From UBA710 sp051645705 (GTDB taxonomy: Bacteria; Bacillota_I; Bacilli_A; Mycoplasmatales; Metamycoplasmataceae), in assembly GCA_051645705.1 (NCBI GenBank), contig JBOFBU010000002.1, positions 434,001 to 498,000 of the forward strand: 64,000 nt of DNA. Direction: 5' to 3'. Positions 55,825 through 64,000 of this stretch are shown piece after piece. Each line of letters opens with the position of its first letter. The first letter of the stretch is position 1. Under the pieces are notes generated by a model. It was not told the origin of the DNA. It was given only the letters and a program-made list of their open reading frames with translations, and made no database searches. Both the position numbers and the translations under genes were made by a program.

Positions 55825-56634
55825 ATGAGTAACCAAGAAAAAAATACAAATGAAAAATTAGTAGTTGATGGAGTGCCAATTAGTTTTGAATCAAAAACAC
55901 AAGTTGAAGGAAAAAAATTCGGAGGAACTCTTTCATATGAAGATATTATTTCTCAAACTAAAGAAATAGCATTAACTGTTGTTAAAACAGAAAAAGAATT
56001 TATTGAAGAAGACTCTAAATTAAGAAAAGAAAAATTAGATGCTCTTGAAGAACAATATAAAAGCTTAAATGCAAAACCATTGTCATCAATCGATTCATAT
56101 GAAAACTATAATTTAGTTTTAAATAAATCAATTTGAAATTTTTCAGAAATTGAACAAAGAAATACAAAATTTACATTTAAAGATTTATGTCTTCAAGTAC
56201 ATATTTTTATTTATGATGGAGTAATTGTTCCTATTAATATAATAGAAAATACAATTTCTCAATTTTTAAACAAAGTTTTTGAAAAAATTATTTATGGAAA
56301 TCCTGTAATTTTAACACCAAATTTAATTGTTGATATTATAAGATTTGATAAAAACAAAGTTTTACCAATAACAGTTGCCAACCCTAAATTATTACCACCA
56401 TTAGGAGTTATTGAATGAACAAATGTAGTTGATTTAAGTGATAAAAAATCATTATTTATTATAGAAAATTATTTAATTCTATTAGATAATGCTTTAAATA
56501 ATGGTCATGAATGTGAATTTTTCCCAGAAACAACAATGGTAAGAGGTATTTCAGGAATAACATCAATGTATATTTCTGAAAAAGCTGCAGTGGCTTTTAA
56601 TAAAGCATCAATTAATACAAAGGTGTCAAAATAA
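55825..56634 (+). CDS. F1-like ATPase cluster subunit of unknown family (269 aa)
   Basis: A soluble 269-residue protein from ATG 55825 behind CAAAGGAAAAAA. Residues about 30-90 form a charged helix (KEIALTVVKTEKEFIEEDSK, LRKEKLDALEEQYKSLNAK). The rest is mixed alpha/beta with FKDLCLQVHIFIYDGVIVPI and NPKLLPPLGVIEW. No F-ATPase subunit is recognisable, so it is lineage-specific. The reported G1-ATPase of M. mobile contains two extra subunits (GliD and GliE); this gene is a good candidate for one of them, but I cannot map the names from sequence. It is 32 bases upstream of the gamma-like gene. Confidence 0.8.
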
Positions 56635-56666
56635 TTACATTGTAAAGGAAAAAGAAAAGAAAAATT

Positions 56667-57656
56667 ATGAACACTAAAGAACTAAAAGAAAAACAAAATA
56701 ATTTATCTTTCTTTTTAAAATATGTTGATGTTTCTAAAATTATCGTTTTAAAGAAAATGAACGAGGAAAATAGAAAATTAAAAAATATTCAATATTTAAA
56801 AACAACAAATTTTAATTTTCTAAAGAAAGCTAATGATAAATGACCTGATTTAAATATTTTTGATAAAATTAAAAAAAGTCAAAAAATTAAAAAATTATAT
56901 TTTTTAATTGATCCAGAAAAAATTGATAATATTTCAACAATTATGTTAAAAAAATTACAAGAATTATTATCAAAAAATATAACACAAGATGATTATGTAA
57001 TTACTTTTGGTGAACATTCTAACTTAATGGCACAAAAATTAGAATTAAATGTTATTGAAAAATTTCCTTTAGAATATTATTCAAATTTAGATCATTTTTC
57101 AGATTTAACAGCATCTATTATAGATTTAGGAACAAAAAATAATATTTTTAATCAAGCAGAAATAATTCTTTCTAATATGGACCTTTCACAAAATGAATTA
57201 ATTAGAGAAGTATTATTTCCTCTTGATCATGAAGGTATTAATATGATCGAATTTGATGAAAAGAAATTTGAAGATGAAGAAATAATGGAATCATTACATA
57301 ATAATGATGTATTTAATTTTATAAAAATCTATAAAAATATAGATATTTCAAAAATTGTTTGAGAACCAAATATAACTTTTTTTGCTTCACAAATGAAAAA
57401 TATAATTATTAAACAAATTATTAATGAAGCAAAAACAAAATCAAAAATTGAACAATTAAATTTAGAATTTAAATTACTTGAAGAAAAGAAAAACAAACTT
57501 TTAGAAAAACAAGAATTATTAATTAGAAATTTTAATAGAATAAGAAAAGAAGAATCAACAATTCAATCATTGCTTCTTCATTCGGCATTTAAAGTTTCAG
57601 AACAAGAACCAATGCCACCTCTTATAAATATTAAAGATAATAAAGGAGGTAGTTAA
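56667..57656 (+). CDS. F1 gamma-like rotor subunit
   Basis: A 329-residue protein with the gamma layout: an N-terminal helix of about 40 residues (LKEKQNNLSFFLKYVDVSKI, IVLKKMNEENRKL), a Rossmann-like middle (KKLYFLIDPEKID, DYVITFGEHS, NQAEIILSNMDLS) and a C-terminal coiled-coil helix of about 75 residues. That helix contains QELLIRNFNRIRKEESTIQS, which aligns with the gamma C-terminal block LYNRARQAAITQELxEIV. Gamma forms the rotating shaft inside the alpha/beta ring. It is longer than F1 gamma (about 285) and has an extra tail ending in NKGGS. Its stop overlaps the next ATG by one base. The assignment rests on position, helix layout and the short C-terminal match. Confidence 0.65.
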
Positions 57657-58249
57657 TGAGTAAAAATTTAATTGTAACAACTACAATAAACCCTGATTTG
57701 TTATTGAAAATATATGATTATAATACTGAAGAATTAGTAAAAGTTGTGGTGTTAACATTAGATTATAAACCGATTGAATTGTTTAATAATAGACATCAAA
57801 AATCTCAAAGAACAAATAAATTATCAATGTTTGATGTAGCAGGATTAATTGTAACAACTATGAAAAATTCTGATGATGAAATAACTAAACCAGTGAAAAT
57901 GAAAAAAATGATATTAGCTCAAGATGTATCATTATTAACAGAAAACGATGTTAATTTATTATGTTTAGGTGGAACATTCAATATACTTCCAAATGAGCTT
58001 ATTTTAGAAAATTATAAAAGTATAAAAGAAATTAAAAGTACCACACTTGAAGAACTTGATAAATTCTTAGAATTACCAAAAAACGAATCTTCTATTAAAG
58101 CATATTTAAAGTTAACAGATTACTTTTCAGTAAAAAATTATTTTAATAACAATAATGTATTAAAATTAATAAATCATAAATCAGAAGCGCTTAATGTAGC
58201 TAAAAAAACATTAATAAAATCAATAATTGCCTGACAGATTAGGAAATAA
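57656..58249 (+). CDS. Small F1-like cluster subunit, possibly epsilon-like (197 aa)
   Basis: A soluble 197-residue protein, starting at the A shared with the preceding stop. The first 125 residues look beta-rich (NLIVTTTINPDLLLKIYDYN, VKVVVLTLDYKPIEL, DVNLLCLGGTFNILPNELIL), the rest helical. A beta sandwich followed by helices, with a GGTFNILPNE phrase similar to epsilon's GxfGILPnHA, and the gene order gamma-X-alpha-beta make an epsilon-like subunit possible, but similarity is too weak to assert. The C-terminal WQIRK is reached through a TGA. AAGGAGAAAAT follows its stop as the alpha-like ribosome binding site. Confidence 0.7.
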
Positions 58250-58258
58250 GGAGAAAAT

Positions 58259-59869
58259 ATGGCTAAAGAAAAACAATATAAAATATCATCTATAAAAGAT
58301 AATATAGTAACAATAAATGGTGAAAATAAATTCCGTTTTTTAGAACAAATAACATTTGTTAATAAAACAAAAGGTGTAGTTTTAAAAGCAAACCATTTAG
58401 AAGCAAAAGTAGCATTAGTTGACGTTAATGATGAAAACCCATTAAAAATCGGAGATTTAGCTTTTAGTAATGAAGAAGTTTTTTCAATCGATATTTGAAA
58501 TAGTTTTTTTGGAACACTAATTGATGTTTTTGGTAATAGAATTCATAAAAATGAATTTTTAGAAGAAAAAGGAATTAAATCTGAAATAATTGGAAATAAA
58601 AATGTTTTCGAAGAAGCAAAACCAATTTATGGTCGTTTAGAAGTTAATGATTATCTTCCTACTGGAACAACAGCTATTGATGGAATTCTTCCAATTGGAA
58701 AAGGACAAAGAGAGTTAATAATTGGAGATAGAGGAACAGGTAAAACTTCTATAGCTATTACAGCTCTTTTAGCTCAAAAAAATAATGATGTAAAAAATAT
58801 TTATGTAAGTATTGGTAAAAAAAGAGAAGAAGTTCTTGAAATTAAAAATATTTTAAAAGAAAGAGGAGTTTTAGAACAAACAATTATTATATCTGCTCCT
58901 CCTGATGCAACAGCTGTTGCTAAATATTTATTACCTTATGTAGGTACTTCTATTGCAGAATTTTTCCAAGAAAGAGGAGAAAATATTTTAGTTGTATTTG
59001 ATGATTTATCAAATCATGCTGATGCATATAGAGAGCTTTCTCTTTTAATTGGTATTGCACCAGGTAGAGAAGCTTATCCTGGAGATATTTTTTATACACA
59101 TTCAAGATTATTAGAAAGAGCTGGAAAATTCACAGAACAATTTGGTAAAGGATCAATTACAATGATTCCTATTGCTCAAACATTAGCTGGAGATATTTCA
59201 GGTTATATTCCAACAAACTTAATTTCTATTACTGACGGTCAAATTTATACTTCATCAGCAATTTTTAATGAAGGTCGTAGACCAGCTATTGAAATTACTT
59301 ATTCTGTTTCTCGTTTAGGTTCAGTTGTGCAAAAGAAAGCTATGAACAATTCAACAAAAGGACTTAAAAGACTTATTTCTGAATATGAAAATATTAAAAG
59401 ATTATCTTCATTTAGATCAGACGTTTCAAGCGAAGATGCAAAAAGAATTTCTTTAGGAAAAGCTTTTGAAATATTAATTAATCAAGAAGAATATGAAGTA
59501 GTTGATTATAACTCATCAGTAATTTTATTTCAATTATTACAATCAGGTGTTTTATCATTCTATGATTTAGATTCAAAAGATCAATTACCTATAATTAAAG
59601 AAGTTTTAAAAACATTCTTAACAAAAGATATTATTGGAATTAAATTATCAAATATTTTAAATACACATGATATTAAAGGTGATGTTTTCCAACAATATTT
59701 AAAACATATAATTTTACCATTACTAAAATACCACATTTTATCTGAAAACAAATGATTACATTCAAATCCTAAATTTATTAAAGTATTCAAAGACATAAGA
59801 AACGATGGAAAAGTCCTTTTATCTTATGAAAGAAGAGGATATGAGAAAGGAATAGCATATGAAATTTAA
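58259..59869 (+). CDS. F1-like ATPase alpha-type subunit
   Basis: A 536-residue protein of the F1 alpha type. The N-terminal barrel (ISSIKDNIVTINGENKFRF) is divergent. The nucleotide domain is well conserved: AIDGILPIGKGQRELIIGDR followed by GTGKTS (Walker A, about residues 155-163), ILVVFDDLSNHADAYRELSL (Walker B region), SRLLERAGKF, GSITMIPIAQTLAGDISGYI and the alpha signature around YSVSRLGS. The C-terminus (about 400-536) is strongly diverged from F1 alpha. It is probably a non-catalytic nucleotide-binding subunit alternating with the beta-type subunit. Its end overlaps the beta-type gene by 11 bases, ensuring coupled translation. No delta or F0 gene precedes it. Confidence 0.92.
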
Positions 59870-61913
59870 TAACGATACAGAAAGAAAAGCATTTTTAAGA
59901 AAATTAACTTTAAGTAATCTTAAAAAAGCTGCAAAATTAGGAAAAATTGATGGTATTTCAAATGCCAAAAAAGAAACTATTATTAAAAAAATATTACAGT
60001 TTGATAAATTAAATGAAAATAAAATTTTAAATACTTTATCACAAGCAATTGAAAATACAAACACAATGAAAACTAATAATTCTACTGCAACAACTACAGT
60101 AAAAACTGAAAAAGTAAAAACTAAAACAAAAACTGTAACTTTAAAAGTAAAAGAATCAAAAACAGGTGAATTAAAAGTTGCTGAATCAACAAAAGTTGGT
60201 GAAATTAATAAAGAAGACGGAAAATCATTTGAAGCAAAAGCAAGTGAAAGTAAATTTAAAATTTATTTACCTGAACAATTAGCATTAATGAACATTCCTC
60301 AATTAGATGTTATTTGTGATTTTCATAACATAGTTTCTCAATATAGAGAAGATAAAGTTTCGAGAATTAAAGCAATTTTACAAAAACAAACCGAAATTAA
60401 TTTTATTAAAAGAGGATTGATTAATAATAAAATTGTTTCTAAAGCATTTACTCCAACAAACCCAATTAGACCATTACCAAGTAAAAATGTTGTAATTACA
60501 GGAGTAATTATAGAAATAAAATCTCAAGTTTATAAAATTCAAATTACTAAAGCATCAGAAAAATTAGAAATAGGATCTGTATTCTTTACAACAAATAAAA
60601 AAGGTGAAAGAAGAGTTCTTGAAGTTACAAATATTTTATCTGATAAAGTTGCTACAGCCTTTGTTTTAGGTCCAGAAGAAGGATTAGGAATTGGTGTAGA
60701 ATGTTATTCAAAAAATCAACCATATTCTTTAATAATTAATGAATCATTATTAGGAAGAGTTGTAGATCCAATTGGAAGAATATTAGATGAACCAAATTTC
60801 TTAATTAAAGGTAAAGAATATTCTCCAATGCAAATTAATGATATTGGTAAAAATGGTTTCGATATTATTCCTAAAACACAAATTTTAGAAACAGGAATAA
60901 AAGTTATTGACTTACTAATTCCTATTGCAAAAGGTGGAAAAACAGGATTACTTGGAGGAGCCGGAGTTGGTAAAACTATTGTTGTTCAAGAATTAATTAA
61001 TACTTTTATTAAACAATATGATGGAATTTCTGTTTTCGCTGGTATTGGTGAACGTATTAGAGAAGGACATGAATTATGAACAGAAGCTAAAGATCTTGGT
61101 TTCCTTTCTAAAACAGCATTTGTTTTTGGACAAATGAATGAATCTCCAGGATTAAGATTTAGATCAGCTTTAACAGGAGTTAAAGTAGCTGAATATTTCA
61201 GAAATAATTTAGGAAAATCAGTTTTATTATTTATGGATAATATTTTCCGTTATTTACAAGCAGGTTCTGAAGTGTCAACACTTTTAGATAGAACTCCATC
61301 AATGATGGGTTACCAACCAACATTATTCTCAGAAATGGGATTATTACAAGAAAGAATTAATTCAACATTAGATGGTGATATTACTTCTATTCAAGCTATG
61401 TATATTCCTGCCGATGACTTTACAGATCCAGCAGCTGTTGCAGCCTTTGCTCATTTTGATTCAACAATTATTTTATCAAGACAATTAGCAGCTGAAGGAG
61501 TTTATCCAGCGGTAGATCCATTAGCTTCATCTTCAAAATTATTATCATCTAAATTTACTTCTAAGAAACATTTAAATGTTGCTAAAATAACAATTCAAAT
61601 TTTAGAAAAAACTAAATCACTTGATGAAATTATTAATATTTTAGGATTTGATGCTTTAGTTGAAGAAGATAAAAAAATAGTTAAAATTGGTCATAGAATT
61701 AAACAATTTATGTCTCAACCATTAATTATTGCTGAAAAATATACAGGAGTAGTAGGAAAATTTGTACCATTAGAAGATTCTATAACTTCAATGGAAAAAA
61801 TTCTTTCAGGTGAATTAAACCATATTCCATCTTCAATGTTTTCTTTTGTAGGGCATATTAATGATGTTATTAGTAAATATAATTTATCTTTAGATAATAA
61901 TAAATTAAATTAA
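59859..61913 (+). CDS. F1-like ATPase beta-type catalytic subunit with long N-terminal extension
   Basis: A 684-residue protein. From about residue 208 it is a full F1 beta: Walker A GGAGVGKT (366-373), catalytic Glu in AGIGERIREG (E398), LLFMDNIFRYLQAGSEVSTL (Walker B), TLFSEMGLLQERINSTLDG, YIPADDFTDPAAVAAFAH, and LVEEDKKIV where the DELSEED lever sits. So ATP hydrolysis is expected to be active. Residues 1-205 are extra. Residues 10-50 resemble a SAP/Rho-N helical motif (LTLSNLKKAAKLGKIDGISN), residues 70-130 are a Lys/Thr-rich linker, and 135-180 are a second helical segment. In the M. mobile G1-ATPase the beta N-terminal region is reported to recruit PGK. Start ATG 59859 lies in the alpha-type 3' end. 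Confidence 0.95.
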
Positions 61914-61935
61914 AACAATAATAAATTAAATAAAT

Positions 61936-61967
61936 AAAAAAATAAAATTTAAAAGTTTTATTTTTTT
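61936..61967 (+). terminator. Intrinsic terminator after the F1-like cluster
   Basis: A 12-base arm at 61936-61947 (seven A, T, four A) pairs perfectly with 61956-61967 around the loop TTTAAAAG and runs into a further T-rich stretch. It lies 23 bases after the beta-type stop and before the next lipoprotein gene, so it ends the cluster. The stem is purely A-T, as in many mycoplasma terminators, which are weak. Confidence 0.6.
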
Positions 61968-61993
61968 TATTTTTGTTTTATCATATTATTAAT

Positions 61994-64000
61994 ATGAATA
62001 AAAAGAAAAAAGTATTTTTATCAATATTGACTACTTCAATATTATCATTTGGTTTTTGTGTTTCTTGTTCTTCTAATGAAGTTATTAGTCCTAATGAAAA
62101 TGAAAAAGAAGAAATTATTAATATTATAGGTAACGATGCAAGCAATTTAAATTTTAAAATAAATGCAAAACCAGAATATATAGTAAATAATGTTTTTTTT
62201 TATCCAATATCATTAGCATTTATGGATGATATAAAAACACTTTATAATTTTGAAATATTGAATTTTAATGATCTATTAGATTTTAAAAATATTTCAATTT
62301 CCCAGCCAATTAATTCTAACTTTTTTATAAGTTTTGAAGCTAGTTTAAAAAATAAAAATAATTTTTTTGAATTTAAATCTGAACAAAAATTGGGTAGTAG
62401 TTTTTTTAGATTAGAGTTTGACTATATTAAAGAATATTACAATACTGCTTCAATTAATTTAGATCAACAAAATTCTTCCATTAATACCAAGAATTTTATT
62501 ATTCAAGTTTTAAACCAAAACGATAGAAGTTTATTATCTTTCAATGATTTATTATATAAATATATAAAAATAAATGATTTAAATTCAGGTAATAACGCTT
62601 TTGATATAGAGGCTGGAAGCAATCAAATAATATTAAATCCAGATATAGAAATAAATGGCATTCCATTTAAAGACAAAAGTCTTAAATTAATAATTAATAA
62701 TAAAAATTTAATATCTTATCAGAGAAAAGTAGTTTATATTACAATAGATGAATCTGGAATACCAAATTATAATTCAGCAATCTATCCAGGTAAAGCAGAG
62801 CTTGTTTTTTTAACATCTAAAAATAAAAATAAAAAAATAGTTTTTACTAGGGAAGTAAATTTTAATAATGAAGAATTTTTTGGTTTATTAGATTTATCTT
62901 ATTTTGAAATAATCGAAATAATTGATAAAGGGAATCGTTTTTTTTCAGGTAATTTTTTCACCAAAGTTATTTTTTCCCCAAATTTAAAATCTAATATACC
63001 ACCGAAATTTCTTGATTTAACAAATTCTGTAAAGGAAGTTGATTTTAACGGAGCAACAACATCTATTCATATTGATTCATTTGATTCATCAATTGTAAAT
63101 TTTTTAGGTATTGAAAACATTCAAACAATTATTAATAAAGATATGACAATAAATATAGCAAATTTAATTCAAGGAAATAGTCTTGATTTATCTAGTATAA
63201 AAAACATTACAGAACTTAAATATATATTAATTTTTATTTTTAAAATTAAACCTATTTTTCTTAATAAACAAATTTCTAATATTAATAATATTATAGTTTC
63301 AAATTCTGAAATATGAACTAATGAAATTGGTACTATACTAGAAAAATTAGATACAACTAAAATAGTTTCAATTGAAATTAAATCTAAATTGCCAACTAAT
63401 TTCATATTTTCAGATTCTTTCTTAAAATTTACAAATTTACAAAAAATTAAAGTTGATTCTTCGATTGAACAATTTTCTTTCGTTAATGAAAATAAATTAA
63501 TAAATAAAATTGATATCGAAAGATCTTTTAATTTAGATATTCAAAATCTTATTAAAAATAATATTTTGAATATTGATAAAAATTTTAAATCGAAAAACAT
63601 TGATATAAAAAATTTATCAAAGTATTTTAACAATTATTCCTATTTAAATAAAACAATTAATAGTCAAACTAAACAATTAATTGATTCAATAAATTTTGTA
63701 GGGGATATTGATAGTTTTGAAATTTCTTCTATTAATTTACCAAATTTTAATGACTTAAAATTTATGAATAAATTACCTAATTCAAATAAGTATGGAAAAA
63801 TAATTTTTGATGAAAAAATAACATTAATAGATTTAAATGAAACAACTATAAATAACTATCAAACTAATACAGTTTTGGAAAGAAAAACTCCTATTATTGA
63901 AGGGATTGAAATTAAAAATGAAATTCTTACAATTGATAGTAAGCATTTAACTCAACAAAATGGGTTAAAAGTAATTCCATTATGAAAAAAAATAATTTTA
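61994..64000 (+). CDS. Large lipoprotein, N-terminal part (runs off the window)
   Basis: At least 669 residues; the gene is still open at 64000. ATG 61994 gives a signal peptide (KKVFLSILTTSILSFGFCV) with the lipobox VSC, the lipidated Cys at about residue 25. I prefer it to an in-frame TTG at 61973 because the signal peptide starts with basic MNKKKK. The mature protein is Asn/Ile/Ser/Lys-rich. Short strands recur in the later part (FTNLQKIKVDSSIEQFSFVN and LPNSNKYGKIIFDEKITLID), faintly like BspA-type leucine-rich repeats. Likely a surface-exposed adhesin-like or antigenic lipoprotein; function unknown. It has its own start after the terminator. Confidence 0.85.

Noticed and set aside
53688..61913. 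Canonical F0F1 ATP synthase operon
   Set aside because: No a, b, c or delta subunit genes are present, beta has a 205-residue extension and gamma/epsilon positions are filled by strongly diverged proteins.
1..64000. tRNA, rRNA or insertion sequence
   Set aside because: No tRNA-like cloverleaf sequence fits the short spacers, no rRNA stretch or transposase is encoded, and no terminal inverted repeats flank any gene.

Overview
The window is one stretch of a Mycoplasma chromosome. It is very AT-rich and densely packed, and nearly every long gene reads through in-frame TGA codons as tryptophan (genetic code 4). The gene set fits the gliding fish pathogen Mycoplasma mobile or a close relative. 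Two features point there: a leucyl-tRNA synthetase with no CP1 editing domain, and a seven-gene F1-like ATPase cluster without F0 genes, which matches what I recall of the M. mobile gliding motor (G1-ATPase). The species is an inference from content, not a database match. I see no rRNA, tRNA, insertion sequence or CRISPR array, and no gene-free stretch longer than about 300 bases.

Layout. Positions 1-9862: the end of a membrane protein, a degenerate LicD-like protein, and an ABC exporter made of an ATPase plus a 2630-residue FtsX/MacB-type permease. 9943-18194: NrnA-type phosphoesterase, then a long minus-strand run (lipoprotein, metallophosphoesterase, YbjQ-like, ffh, Gln/Asn-rich protein, dnaE, 5'-3' exonuclease). 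18225-29574: alaS-ruvX, two glycosyltransferases, a phosphohexomutase-like/flippase fusion, leuS lacking its editing domain, galU and plsY. 29576-37088: choline-kinase-like gene, tyrS, amino acid permease, small membrane proteins, rpmE, DUF1934, gltX and deoC. 37310-47019: pgk with a long repeat-bearing tail, a 601-residue unknown protein, tpiA, pfkA, ymdB, holB, rsmI and a MATE transporter. 47016-51604: phosphate uptake operon pstS-pstCA-pstB-phoU. 51659-52801: a 380-residue protein that I read as a degenerate FtsZ. 53054-61913: rpsD with a structured leader, then the motor-type cluster (BI-1-like membrane protein, lipoprotein, unknown subunit, gamma-like, small subunit, alpha-like, beta-like), closed by a terminator hairpin. 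61994-64000: the start of a large lipoprotein.

How they fit together. The alpha-, beta- and gamma-like genes give a catalytic F1 head and shaft, but no a, b, c or delta subunit is encoded here. A membrane protein and a lipoprotein sit upstream instead, which suggests that ATP hydrolysis drives something other than proton pumping; in M. mobile this is gliding. The beta-like subunit has about 205 extra N-terminal residues. The PGK encoded 20 kb upstream has about 300 extra C-terminal residues ending in tandem TPPVK-type repeats. PGK has been reported as bound to the G1 complex through the beta N-terminus, so glycolytic ATP production and the motor may be physically coupled. pgk, tpiA and pfkA lie close to the motor genes.

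Recurrent themes are reduction and reuse: catalytically eroded homologues (LicD-like, FtsZ-like, phosphohexomutase-like, the DnaE PHP domain), domain loss (LeuRS CP1), fusion (PstC-PstA, mutase-flippase), in-frame tandem duplication (PGK tail, PstB N-terminus) and very tight gene overlaps.
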